Shown here: one piece after another, positions 27,700-35,490 of the stretch
How the letters are laid out: each line of letters opens with the position of its first letter
Position numbering within the stretch: the first letter of the stretch is position 1
DNA from: Bacillus sp. 123MFChir2
GTDB lineage: Bacteria; Bacillota; Bacilli; Bacillales; Bacillaceae_G
DNA: 64,000 nucleotides
Direction of reading: 5' to 3'
Assembly (NCBI RefSeq): GCF_000383235.1
Contig: NZ_KB910938.1
Coordinates: forward strand, 1-64,000
The notes under the pieces: model-generated
What the model was told of the DNA's origin: nothing
The model's database searches: none
Seen by the model: the letters and a program-made list of their open reading frames with translations, nothing else
Translations under genes and position numbers: made by a program

Positions 27700-28698
27700 A
27701 TGTGGCAACATTTGAAACGTGATAAGCGCTTTTGGATTAGTAGTGCATTCATTACTATATTTATTTTGTTAAGTATAGGAAATACAATTTTTAACGATGG
27801 ACATATTCGAAGGGTGTCCATTCAGTATAATGAAGATGGAACACCACAAGTACCTCCCTTTCCACCTTCGTTTCAATTTTTGCTTGGAACAGATCAAAAG
27901 GGATTTGATTTATTAAATTTAGTAATTGAAGGAGCAAAATGGACAATTGGAATCTCCATACTCATTTCATTGTTACGAATTGTATTTGGTATTTGCTTCG
28001 GTGCTTTTCTCGGTATGTACGTAAAGAGAGGATTTCCCAAATTAGAAGCTTTTTTTGATAGCTTTACAATTATTCCGATGGTTATGATTGCAGCTTTTTC
28101 ATTACGACATGCGATTCAGTTTGATAACGGTGAAGAAATGTCAACTTTTTTTGAACGAGCTTCGTTTGAAGTTATTTTATTAACAGCGCTCGCAGTTCCT
28201 ACCCTTTCCTTATACGTCGCCAATGAAATTCGTAAGGTATTAACAGAAGAATTTATTGATGCTGCTAAAATTTTAGGAGGAAGTAAACGACACCTTCTTA
28301 TAAAACACGTGTTTCCACATTTGTACCCAACCTTTGTCATTGTATTTATGCAGCAGTTTGTCCAGGCACTTATTATTTTATTGCATCTCGGTTTATTAAA
28401 TTTATTCTTTGGGGGAACGATAGAGTTTTATGGAGAAGAGACTGATTCTTTTACTCATGAATGGTCAGGATTAATTGGGGTATACTTCCGTTCTTTATCA
28501 GTACATCCATGGATTCCACTTGTACCGATTACCTGTTTTTGTTTAACAGTTTTTTCAGGGAATATGATTGTGAAATGTATTCAGGATGCAGTGGAGAAAG
28601 CAAGGTTAGGGGAAAGAAGAGGGCAGGAAGAGATGGAAACGACACAACCTATAACGCAAACGAAGGAAGAATTGTTTGTATTTAAGCATACGATGTAA
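27700..28698 (+). CDS. OppC-like ABC permease, paralogue of 14055
   Basis: A 332-aa permease related to the 14055 protein: shared FLLGTDQKGFDLLNLVIEGAKWT-type segment (given in part), SFTIIPMVMIA, and the EAA-like DAAKILGGSKRHLLIKHVFPHL. The C-terminal ~30 residues are polar and rich in E, R and T. With 26796 it makes a second orphan permease pair in the window. Confidence 0.78.
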   Translation: MWQHLKRDKRFWISSAFITIFILLSIGNTIFNDGHIRRVSIQYNEDGTPQVPPFPPSFQFLLGTDQKGFDLLNLVIEGAKWTIGISILISLLRIVFGICFGAFLGMYVKRGFPKLEAFFDSFTIIPMVMIAAFSLRHAIQFDNGEEMSTFFERASFEVILLTALAVPTLSLYVANEIRKVLTEEFIDAAKILGGSKRHLLIKHVFPHLYPTFVIVFMQQFVQALIILLHLGLLNLFFGGTIEFYGEETDSFTHEWSGLIGVYFRSLSVHPWIPLVPITCFCLTVFSGNMIVKCIQDAVEKARLGERRGQEEMETTQPITQTKEELFVFKHTM

Positions 28699-28701
28699 GG
28701 A

Positions 28702-28886
28702 CTAAAAAACCTTAAAAAATCTTTTTTTTAGGTGGGCGAGAGGGACTGGCCGTGCGTAGGAGCGGTCAGTGCCTTTTTTCTGCCACGTGCATGGTTTTAA
28801 AACAAAGGTAGGAAATGAGAGCAGGAGATGTTTTGTTTTGCGTAGCATTGATTTATATGTTGAGAAATCAAAATAGGTTTATATAA
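28702..28886 (+). repeat. Dispersed repeat family 1, tandem copy 1
   Basis: GGTGGGCGAGAGGGACTGGCC ... GGAGCGGTCAGTGCC ... TGCCACGTGCATGG ... TTTATATAAA. It is nearly identical over its middle part to the following copy. Confidence 0.85.
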
Positions 28887-29070
28887 ATTGAAAAAACGAT
28901 TTAAAACTCCTTTTCACTTTAGGGTGGATGAGAGGAACTGGTCATGTGTAGAAGCGGTCAGTGCCTTTTTCTGCCACGTGCATGGTTTTAAAACAAAGGT
29001 AGGAAATGAGAGCAGGGTATGTTTTGTTCTGTGTAGCAGTGGTTTATATGTTAAAAGTAAAATAAAAAGA
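28887..29070 (+). repeat. Dispersed repeat family 1, tandem copy 2
   Basis: It shares a long, nearly identical middle (TGCCACGTGCATGGTTTTAA onward) with the copy just upstream, showing recent tandem duplication. The outer right end has decayed. Confidence 0.82.
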
Positions 29071-29129
29071 CTAGGTTTTGAGTTGGAATAAAGTTTGATA
29101 CTTTATTTACACCGAAAGGAACATTAGGT

Positions 29130-29330
29130 ATGAAAAAGTCAAAAGATGCTAAAGATTTAATAGATAGTTTAATACCATTAGGAATGATTTTTGGTTGTGC
29201 TATCGGTGTAATTTTTGGCATGTTTTTCAAACCAATCTTTCTAGCATTTACAGTTAGTTTAGGAACTGGAATAGGCTATTTATTTGGAGTTATTGCTTTT
29301 GGAATTTATAGTAAGAAGGAGAAATCATAG
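29130..29330 (+). CDS. Small two-helix membrane protein
   Basis: A 66-aa protein with a charged N-terminus (MKKSKDAKDLIDS) and two hydrophobic stretches rich in glycine (IPLGMIFGCAIGVIFGMFF and GTGIGYLFGVIAFGI), ending in KKEKS. GAAAGGA lies nine bases before the ATG. The Gly-x3-Gly spacing suggests helix packing. I do not recognise the family. Confidence 0.55.
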   Translation: MKKSKDAKDLIDSLIPLGMIFGCAIGVIFGMFFKPIFLAFTVSLGTGIGYLFGVIAFGIYSKKEKS

Positions 29331-29475
29331 TTTAAGAATATGAATACCGGTGTAATTATTGCGAGGATAGAGTCTGTTATCATTATTGGCGGGAAAATTT
29401 CTGAGCGATTGTGGAGGATTAATAGTAGAAAATGATCAAACTTTTTTATGAAAGTTGAACAATACTTTATAAAGA

Positions 29476-29517
29476 AAGAACCCATTTTGAACAATCTTTT
29501 TCAAAGTGGGTTCTTTT
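29476..29517. terminator. Inverted repeat, terminator
   Basis: AAGAACCCA.TTTTGAA and TTCAAAGTGGGTTCTT pair around a short loop and are followed by T runs, between the small membrane gene and brnQ. Confidence 0.7.
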
Positions 29518-29598
29518 AATTTAACGTAAAATTCGGATTTGCGAGGTGTTATTAGAGCAACCCTTAATTTAAAGCTATACTAGGGCTCCCTAGTCTTC

Positions 29599-30918
29599 TT
29601 ATTTTGCAGAAACTTCACCTTCTGTTTGTGTTTGCGGAATGAAGTAGCCGACAATGCCGCCGATAACCGCTGGAACGATCCAGCCAATTCCTAAGTTGTA
29701 AAATGGAATTGCACTTGCAAGAGATGAAATGGCAGATGGTATCATGCCGATGTTATCGAGGGCATGAATACAGCTTATAATAAAGGCTGCAATCATTGCG
29801 CCGACATACACACTTGGTTTTCTTTTCGTATATTTTTCAATTAGCGATACGAAAATTAAGATAATTGTAATTGGATAAAGGATAATTAATACTGGTAGTG
29901 TTAGTTTAATTAATAAGCTTAAGCCTAAGTTAGAGACAACAAAGCTAAATATACACACCCATAGTACAAGTTTTTTGTATGATACATTTGTTAATACATT
30001 CGAAAAGTAGTTTGCAAATGCACTCACAACACCAATTGCTGTCGTTAAACAAGCGAAAATAATGGCTAGGCTTAATAATATGTTGCCGCTGGTCCCGAAT
30101 AACTGGTACATAACCGTTGCTAATAGTTGCCCGCCGTTTTCAAATTGTCCAAGGTGTCCATTTGATGCGCCGATATAGCCTAATGCGAAATAAATGACTG
30201 TTAAAAATAACGCCGCAATGCTTCCGCATATAATCGTATATTTCGTAATTGCTTTTTTATCATTTACCCCATTTTGACGAATCGCATTCACAACAATGCT
30301 AGATAATACAAGTGCTCCGATTGCATCTAATGTTAAAAAGCCTTCTAAAAACCCTTTGAAAAATGGAATGTCTTTGTAGTCACCAACCGGAGTAGCAAAT
30401 GAACTTGTTGGTGAAAGAATCACTTTTGTTGCCATAACTGCAATAATAATAAGCAAAATAGGTGTTAAAATTTTTCCGATGTGATCCACTAGCTTGGAAG
30501 GGTTTAACGATAGGAAGTAGGTAATCGTAAAGAAAATTCCTGTAAAGAGCAACATAGAATACCAGTGATCTTGGAAAAGTGGTACGATTCCGATTTCGTA
30601 TGAAACAGATCCTGTACGCGGGATAACGAAAAGCGGTCCAATCGAGAGATAAATAATGATGGCTAAAATTGCCGCGAATTTTGGATGAACACGGCTTGCA
30701 AGTGTTTTGAAGCTGCCTCCTGCTAATGCAACTGCAACTATTGCTAATAGTGATAAGCCGACATCTGTAATTACAAATCCTGCGATAGACACCCACATAT
30801 TCTCTCCAGATGAAAGACCAAGTAGGGGCGGGAAAATCATATTACCAGCACCAAAGAAAATCGCAAATAGCAATAAGCTAATCGAGAGAATTTGGGATGG
30901 TTTTAAAGTTTTATGCAT
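29599..30918 (-). CDS. brnQ: Branched-chain amino acid transport system II carrier protein
   Basis: A 439-aa LIVCS-family sodium-coupled carrier for leucine, isoleucine and valine. The N-terminal FAIFFGAGNMIFPPLLGL is the family signature, and about twelve helices follow. AGGAGG precedes the ATG. It is divergent from the ECF sigma gene. B. cereus group genomes usually carry several brnQ copies, so this is one of a set. Confidence 0.92.
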   Translation of the reverse strand: MHKTLKPSQILSISLLLFAIFFGAGNMIFPPLLGLSSGENMWVSIAGFVITDVGLSLLAIVAVALAGGSFKTLASRVHPKFAAILAIIIYLSIGPLFVIPRTGSVSYEIGIVPLFQDHWYSMLLFTGIFFTITYFLSLNPSKLVDHIGKILTPILLIIIAVMATKVILSPTSSFATPVGDYKDIPFFKGFLEGFLTLDAIGALVLSSIVVNAIRQNGVNDKKAITKYTIICGSIAALFLTVIYFALGYIGASNGHLGQFENGGQLLATVMYQLFGTSGNILLSLAIIFACLTTAIGVVSAFANYFSNVLTNVSYKKLVLWVCIFSFVVSNLGLSLLIKLTLPVLIILYPITIILIFVSLIEKYTKRKPSVYVGAMIAAFIISCIHALDNIGMIPSAISSLASAIPFYNLGIGWIVPAVIGGIVGYFIPQTQTEGEVSAK

Positions 30919-31006
30919 TCTATAAAAATCCTCCTAGATTATTTTGTGTCGAAAATTCAAATAATTCGTCGAATTAATGTTTTTATTTTAAAGGTCTGAC
31001 AACTAG

Positions 31007-31045
31007 AAAGCAACAGTTAATTTTTAAGAAATTAACTGTTGCTTT
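31007..31045. terminator. Perfect 17-bp inverted repeat between divergent genes
   Basis: AAAGCAACAGTTAATTT pairs exactly with its complement across a 5-base loop. Its place between the divergent brnQ and sigma genes is unusual for a terminator; it may insulate the two promoters or lie in a leader. Confidence 0.5.
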
Positions 31046-31073
31046 ACTATGGTGAATAATCATTCTAAGGAAG

Positions 31074-31104
31074 TGTCACAAAATATAACGCCCATTCGTT
31101 ATAT
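31074..31104 (+). promoter_or_regulatory. Candidate ECF-type promoter and palindrome
   Basis: TGTCAC and CGTTAT are spaced 17 bases, with the -10 containing CGT as in ECF promoters. ATATAACG-CCCATT-CGTTATAT (31083-31104) is a perfect 8-6-8 inverted repeat overlapping it. Autoregulation by the adjacent sigma factor is inferred. Confidence 0.4.
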
Positions 31105-31124
31105 AGTGTGAGAGGAGGGATTAC

Positions 31125-31682
31125 ATGAAAGTTACAAACAAGGATTATGAAAAGATGGAAGAGCTATACGAGCTGTATGAACAAAAAATTTATTATGTGG
31201 CCTATTCTATTTTAAATAATGTTCAGCAGGCTGAAGATGCAGTTCAAGAGACGTTTATGACTCTTTATCAGAATTTGGAAAAGCTACGGGGCTTGAACAC
31301 TCAAGAGCTTAAACGCTACATTTTGAGAATTGCGAAAAACAAAGCGATTGATAACTACCGGAAAAATAAACGACAGGAAATGTTCTTAGAAGAATATCAA
31401 AGAGAATTACCGGAAGTAGCAGATGAAAATATTGAAAAGTGGGAACGGAGTGTAATGTCTGAGGTTCAAATTGATACATTGCTAAAAGATTTAAATGAGT
31501 CTAACAGACAGGTTTTTAAGTACAAAGTCTTCTATAACTTAACTTATCAGGAAATTTCAAATCTAATGGGGATAACGGAGGTCAATGTCCGCAAGCAATT
31601 TGAACGCGCTCGAAAACGAGTACAAAATATGATAGGAGGTATGCAAAATGACGAATTCCAAGAACTCCAAAGAAATGTATGA
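31125..31682 (+). CDS. ECF-type RNA polymerase sigma factor
   Basis: A 185-aa sigma-70 family protein with only regions 2 and 4. Region 2 shows SILNNVQQAEDAVQETFMTLY (given in part; residues ~28-47) and region 4 shows LTYQEISNLMGITEVNVRKQF (~140-160). GAGAGGAGG precedes the ATG. It overlaps the next gene, a membrane protein typical of anti-sigma factors, by 35 bases, which fits a sigma/anti-sigma switch responding to an envelope signal. Confidence 0.9.
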   Translation: MKVTNKDYEKMEELYELYEQKIYYVAYSILNNVQQAEDAVQETFMTLYQNLEKLRGLNTQELKRYILRIAKNKAIDNYRKNKRQEMFLEEYQRELPEVADENIEKWERSVMSEVQIDTLLKDLNESNRQVFKYKVFYNLTYQEISNLMGITEVNVRKQFERARKRVQNMIGGMQNDEFQELQRNV

Positions 31683-33081
31683 CCTTGCTGAAAAAATCGC
31701 TTTAGATGATTTTGATAAACTGGATGAACAACATAAATTTTCAGATACATACACGCACAAAAAGAAATTGTTTATGGAGGAAATTAAGATGAAAGATGGG
31801 AAACCACAGGCCAAGCGTAAAAAGAATCGTATTTTAATTGCTGCTGCCTGCTTATTGATCGGCATACCAACAACCGCTTTTGGCGCAGTAAAAGTTTATG
31901 ATATGATTGTCCAAAAACATAATTATGAAGTAAATGTTTCAGTGACAAATAAGGACGCGAAAAAGATTGACAATTGGTATAAGTTGAAAGTCGGCTATTT
32001 ACCAGAAAATATGGCAGCAGACGATGACAATGCTATGAAATATTCATTTAAAGATAACTACGCAAAGGGTGGGTTTTCATTTCTTCTTTGGAGAGTAGGG
32101 GGAAATTCTAACTTTCAAACGCTGTACTCAAAAAGCTACGAAGAAAAAGAGATAAATGGCAGGAAAGCAGTGATTGTTCATAGAGATACCGGAAGCAACA
32201 AATTACCGTTTGACAGAGAGGTCTTTCTCTTTTTTAAGGAAGAGGGGATTATGTTAGAAAGTTTTATTGGCGCCGATGTAAATGAAGAACAAATGATGAA
32301 GGTCTTAGGGAACATTTCACTTGAGCCCACATCAAAGGAAAAGGCATCACATACAGCAGATTATGATAAAGATCATTTTAGCAAAGCGGATAAATCAACA
32401 AAACCTAGCGTTATTCCTTTGGAAAAAGACAGCAAACAACTATTTAGCGTAGGTCAAATGGTTCCAGTAACCGTAAGTCTCGGCATGGATAACAGCAAAC
32501 TTGAATATGTCATCGAAAAAGTTGAAGTCTTTGATTCAATCAAAGATTTTAAACAAGAGAACTTTAATGAATATGGACTAGAAAAACTAAGCGATAATAA
32601 GGCTTTAGATCAGACGAATAAATTGACACCGTACAAACGGGATGTATATAAAGTTGGAGATGGTAAAGATTCAATTGACAAATTAGTAGAGTCGAAATTA
32701 GTTACTCCTAAATTTGTCTACCTAACAACAACAGTGAAAAATATTGGTAAACAGGCAACACAAGAAATCTATATGACTCCATCCCTAAAAGTGCTTAAAT
32801 CTGAAAAAAATGCATGGAACTATGCTGAAGAAGATGGAATTGACGAAAAAAGTACTATGACAAGCGAAGTTGATTATCTAGAACCTCACGGAAACGGAAA
32901 AAGCTTTTACAATATTGGCAGTATCCCGCCAGGACAAACGATGAAGGTTAACTTAGGTTATTTTGTAGATGAGGATAAGCTGGATTCAATCTTCCTTGAT
33001 GCTTTCCATTACAGTGGGTTTAGTGGCACTGAAAATATGAATGCGAAAGATCGTTGGTGGATTGATATTCGTCAAAAGTAA
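31648..33081 (+). CDS. Putative anti-sigma factor with large extracytoplasmic region
   Basis: A 477-aa single-pass membrane protein. The N-terminal ~60 residues are cytoplasmic and acidic/lysine-rich, a helix follows (ILIAAACLLIGIPTTAFGAV, ~61-80), and the remaining ~395 residues lie outside. The middle (~100-230) resembles DUF4367-like domains of Bacillus anti-sigma proteins; the last part has a beta-rich look. It overlaps and is co-translated with the ECF sigma gene. Binding of the sigma factor is inferred from this layout. Confidence 0.75.
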   Translation: MTNSKNSKEMYDLAEKIALDDFDKLDEQHKFSDTYTHKKKLFMEEIKMKDGKPQAKRKKNRILIAAACLLIGIPTTAFGAVKVYDMIVQKHNYEVNVSVTNKDAKKIDNWYKLKVGYLPENMAADDDNAMKYSFKDNYAKGGFSFLLWRVGGNSNFQTLYSKSYEEKEINGRKAVIVHRDTGSNKLPFDREVFLFFKEEGIMLESFIGADVNEEQMMKVLGNISLEPTSKEKASHTADYDKDHFSKADKSTKPSVIPLEKDSKQLFSVGQMVPVTVSLGMDNSKLEYVIEKVEVFDSIKDFKQENFNEYGLEKLSDNKALDQTNKLTPYKRDVYKVGDGKDSIDKLVESKLVTPKFVYLTTTVKNIGKQATQEIYMTPSLKVLKSEKNAWNYAEEDGIDEKSTMTSEVDYLEPHGNGKSFYNIGSIPPGQTMKVNLGYFVDEDKLDSIFLDAFHYSGFSGTENMNAKDRWWIDIRQK

Positions 33082-33099
33082 AAATGATAGGAACAAATA

Positions 33100-33136
33100 G
33101 ATAAAAAAGCTGCTTATATTTAGCAGCTTTTTTTAG
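33100..33136 (+). terminator. Terminator after the sigma/anti-sigma operon
   Basis: AAAAAGCTGCT and AGCAGCTTTTTTT flank a short TATATTT loop. Confidence 0.85.
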
Positions 33137-33261
33137 TGCAAAGAAACTTTTAAAGTTATCCAATTTGTTTCCGAAAATAACAAATTACAGAAATGAAATG
33201 ATACTGTATGAAAATTGCGAGAGGTAGAGAATTGCTTATACCGTAACAGCGACAGGCTCTT

Positions 33262-33420
33262 ATACAAATTTCTGAAGATGAGTAGGTGCTAGGAACTTAC
33301 TACACTTTTTCAAAACGAGATTTAGAAATTATAAGTAAGCGAAGGAGGGAAGAATTTCTAAAAGTAATAGAACGACTCGAATACATACGAGGAATGGAAT
33401 CATTTGCTCACTTTGTTTGA
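33262..33420 (+). pseudogene. Possible Tn3-family transposase N-terminal remnant
   Basis: Open but start-less frame: QISEDE-stop-VLGTYYTFSKRDLEIISKRR, ending GMESFAHFV. The pattern E(ED)E..R.YTLS..DL..I..RR is that of the N-terminal domain of Tn3-type transposases. It is short and contains a stop, so the assignment is tentative. Confidence 0.35.
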
Positions 33421-33513
33421 ACATCGCCTGTGGCAGAAAAGGGCCCTGACCGCTTATATTCATGGCTAGATGCTCTCGCCCAGCTAAAAAAAGTGGTTTT
33501 TATGTTGATTTTT
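33418..33513 (-). repeat. Dispersed repeat family 1, partial
   Basis: Left half only: CCTGTGGCAGAAAAGGGCCCTGACC ... GCTCTCGCCC then AAAAAAGTGGTTTTTATGTTGATTTTT (given in part). It abuts the next copy directly. Confidence 0.75.
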
Positions 33514-33733
33514 CGTAACTACTCAGCCATACATTTCATTTAGAAGTTTGGTAAGGAGTATAATTGCTGCCATAAAGATAAAAACGGACCTACACCTCGC
33601 TGCCTTTCTCTGTTTTAAAACTTTGCGCGGGGCAGGAAAAGGCCCTGACCGCTACTATACATAGCCGGTTCATCTCGCCCACTTAAAAAAATGTTTTTCT
33701 ATCGGTTTTTCATAGAGTGACTGAGTAGTTACG
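33514..33733 (-). repeat. Dispersed repeat family 1, variant with terminal inverted repeats
   Basis: This copy is bounded by perfect 13-bp inverted ends, CGTAACTACTCAG (33514-33526) and CTGAGTAGTTACG (33721-33733). The core in between is the family core (GGGGCAGGAAAAGGCCCTGACC ... CTCGCCCAC). The outer arms differ from the TTTATATA-ended copies. Confidence 0.85.
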
Positions 33734-33747
33734 ATCTTTCATATATT

Positions 33748-34317
33748 TTAAAAATAAACTTGCCGATCTCGTTCTTCTTTTAATATTTCGACTGCTTCTC
33801 GAAAGCGCTGGGAGTGAACGATTTCGCGTTCTCGAAGAAAACGTAATCCATCGTTTAAATCGGGATCATCAGACATATTAATGAGCCATTGATATGTGGC
33901 TCTCGCTTTTTCTTCTGCGGCGATGTCTTCATATAAATCTGCAATTGGATCTCCTTTTGCTTGTATGTAAGTTGCTGTAAAAGGAACGCCTGCCGCATTG
34001 TGATAGAAAATGGCGCTATCATGATCAGCGTAGTGAGCATCAAGACCAGCGGCTATCATTTGGTCAGGTGTAGCGTCTTTTGTTAGTTTATATACCATTG
34101 TCGCAATCATCTCAAGGTGTGCAAACTCTTCTGTTCCGATGTCTGTTAATAAACCGATAACTTTGTCAGGAATGGTGTAGCGCTGATTTAAGTAGCGCAG
34201 GGCAGCGGCTAATTCGCCGTCAGCACCGCCGTATTGTTCAATTAAATATTTTGCAAGTGTTGGATTACAAGTACTTACCTTTACAGGATATTGTAATTTC
34301 TTTTCATAGATCCACAT
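33748..34317 (-). CDS. cotJC: Spore coat protein CotJC (manganese catalase-like)
   Basis: A 189-aa ferritin-like protein related to manganese catalases, part of the spore coat. Metal-ligand motifs are visible: GTEEFAHLEM (~residues 68-77), DIAAEEKARATY and REREIVHSQRF. I chose the ATG at 34317 after GGTGGGG; the longer frame adds eight residues from the repeat upstream. In B. subtilis cotJABC is a compact operon made in the mother cell. Here a bcr1-like repeat separates it from cotJB. Confidence 0.95.
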   Translation of the reverse strand: MWIYEKKLQYPVKVSTCNPTLAKYLIEQYGGADGELAAALRYLNQRYTIPDKVIGLLTDIGTEEFAHLEMIATMVYKLTKDATPDQMIAAGLDAHYADHDSAIFYHNAAGVPFTATYIQAKGDPIADLYEDIAAEEKARATYQWLINMSDDPDLNDGLRFLREREIVHSQRFREAVEILKEERDRQVYF

Positions 34318-34330
34318 ATTTTCCCCACCT

Positions 34331-34485
34331 TTATCCCGCATTAACGGGCAGTAATACTACCACCTCAAAATTCAGCAAAAGCAAAGAAGTTAGGCGGGAG
34401 ATAAACTGCCCGTAAAAGCCCGATTGGTTCAACTAATAATCAGTGGGGGATGAAGAAAACCCCCACTGATTAAAGTTTCACTTTA
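34331..34485 (-). repeat. bcr1-like ~155-bp repeat inside the cotJ operon
   Basis: Read on the reverse strand it starts TAAAGTGAAACTT, which contains the cotJB stop, has a strong stem-loop (CAGTGGGGG...CCCCCACTG), then AACCAATCGGGCTTTTACGG and GGCAGT, and ends GCGGGATAAA just before the cotJC ribosome site. Size and ATAAA-type flanks fit the published description of bcr1 (about 155 bp, TTTAT duplication). The same architecture is found at 47466-47621. Confidence 0.75.
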
Positions 34486-34746
34486 CAATTGCCATGGCCA
34501 AGGCCCTTTGCTCCATTCCCAAGGAGCTTGTGAATAACTATTTCCAAACTGTTGAAGAGGTCCGTATTTTTCTTCAATTTGCTGTTTTAATAACCTACGT
34601 TTATAGGAAAAATCGTTAAATTGTTTAATGGATGTAACATCATCAGGATGGGTATCTAAATATAGGGTGAGTTCTACGAGTACAAAATCGAGTTCCTGCA
34701 TTTCTTCCATCCATTTATAAAATTCATCGGGAAGTGGCTGCGCCAT
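34483..34746 (-). CDS. cotJB: Spore coat protein CotJB
   Basis: An 87-aa protein of the CotJB family, small, acidic and rich in aromatic residues, needed with CotJA and CotJC in the coat. It opens PLPDEFYKWMEEMQELDFVL and ends with a W/P-rich stretch (APWEWSKGPWPWQL). AAGGACGGTGAG precedes the ATG, 6 bp after cotJA. Its stop codon TAA is part of the repeat that follows. Confidence 0.93.
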   Translation of the reverse strand: MAQPLPDEFYKWMEEMQELDFVLVELTLYLDTHPDDVTSIKQFNDFSYKRRLLKQQIEEKYGPLQQFGNSYSQAPWEWSKGPWPWQL

Positions 34747-34752
34747 GATAGC

Positions 34753-34968
34753 TCACCGTCCTTTTTTGTAAGGATTTTCATAATAATCATATAAAGCAGG
34801 CCACAGTGTCCCTTTTTTTAGTGCTTCACTCGGAGAGAATTGCGGTAAGTTTGCTGGCTGAAATCCCATAAATAAATGAGGAGGAGTAAAATAGTATTTC
34901 TTTCCGATTGGTGGACAAGGGTCTTGTGGACTGTGATACGGTGTGTATGACCTCACAGATTTATTCAA
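34753..34968 (-). CDS. cotJA: Spore coat protein CotJA
   Basis: A 71-aa CotJA protein, rich in proline and tyrosine (YTPYHSPQDPCPPIGKKYY). I favour the TTG at 34968, eight bases after AAAGGAGG; the GTG at 34977 overlaps that ribosome site. Upstream, ATTTATGAC and ATTGTATT (reverse complement of an ATACAAT-like -10) at 35005-35035 loosely match a SigE promoter, as expected for this operon. Confidence 0.92.
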   Translation of the reverse strand: MNKSVRSYTPYHSPQDPCPPIGKKYYFTPPHLFMGFQPANLPQFSPSEALKKGTLWPALYDYYENPYKKGR

Positions 34969-35079
34969 CCTATACACCTCCTTTGGAAAACATCGCTATT
35001 ATGTATTGTATTCAAACATAATTCTCATTTATGACTCATATACAAAAACTAATAGATGGAAAAGGGGAAGGAGGATAAG

Positions 35080-35466
35080 ATGGCACATTCTGTTGTGTTA
35101 GAAGTAAGAGATTTAAAGAAAACATTATACTTTTATGAAGGTATATTAGGTTTTCGGCCAAGTAGAGAGAGGCCGCAATTGGATGTACCCGGGGTGTGGT
35201 ATGATGCGGGGGAAATGCGGATTTGTTGTGTTTTAAATAAAGAAAAAGAAGTTATGCAGTGTGAACAAGTTCTTCCGAAAATCGAAGTGAATATACAATC
35301 CAATAAGGCGGAGAAGTTACTGAAAAATTTAGCTTACTATCAAGTGATGTACACAGAAATAGAAGATTATATAGAGAAGAAAAAAGTGATATCTGTTTAT
35401 GATCCTGATGGGCATGTGATTCAGTTGCAATTGCCGCATGAGAGCGATAAAGCAAGGGGTGTGTGA
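35080..35466 (+). CDS. VOC family (glyoxalase-like) protein
   Basis: A 128-aa single-domain VOC protein. The beta-alpha-beta-beta-beta units are visible: VVLEVRDLKKTLYFYEGILGF and later VISVYDPDGHVIQLQ with the usual metal-site glutamine/glutamate region. I chose the ATG at 35080 after AAGGAGG; an upstream ATG adds eight residues (MEKGKEDK). Substrate unknown; relatives include glyoxalases, dioxygenases and drug-binding proteins. The DUF2935 gene follows 24 bp later, probably in one operon. Confidence 0.8.
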   Translation: MAHSVVLEVRDLKKTLYFYEGILGFRPSRERPQLDVPGVWYDAGEMRICCVLNKEKEVMQCEQVLPKIEVNIQSNKAEKLLKNLAYYQVMYTEIEDYIEKKKVISVYDPDGHVIQLQLPHESDKARGV

Positions 35467-35490
35467 ATATATAATTATGAGGGGGCAAAT

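Larger units (their letters stand above)
28699..29129. other. Intergenic region filled by two tandem repeats
   Basis: Almost the whole gap is made of the family 1 copies at 28702-28886 and 28887-29070. Open frames seen inside them are not genes. Confidence 0.7.

Noticed and set aside
28888-29091. 67-aa open frame on the + strand
   Set aside because: It lies wholly inside a copy of the dispersed repeat; similar frames appear in other copies, and there is no ribosome site.
30930-30960. CodY box upstream of brnQ (GAATTTTCGACACAA)
   Set aside because: Only about 9 of 15 positions fit the CodY consensus, too weak in AT-rich DNA.
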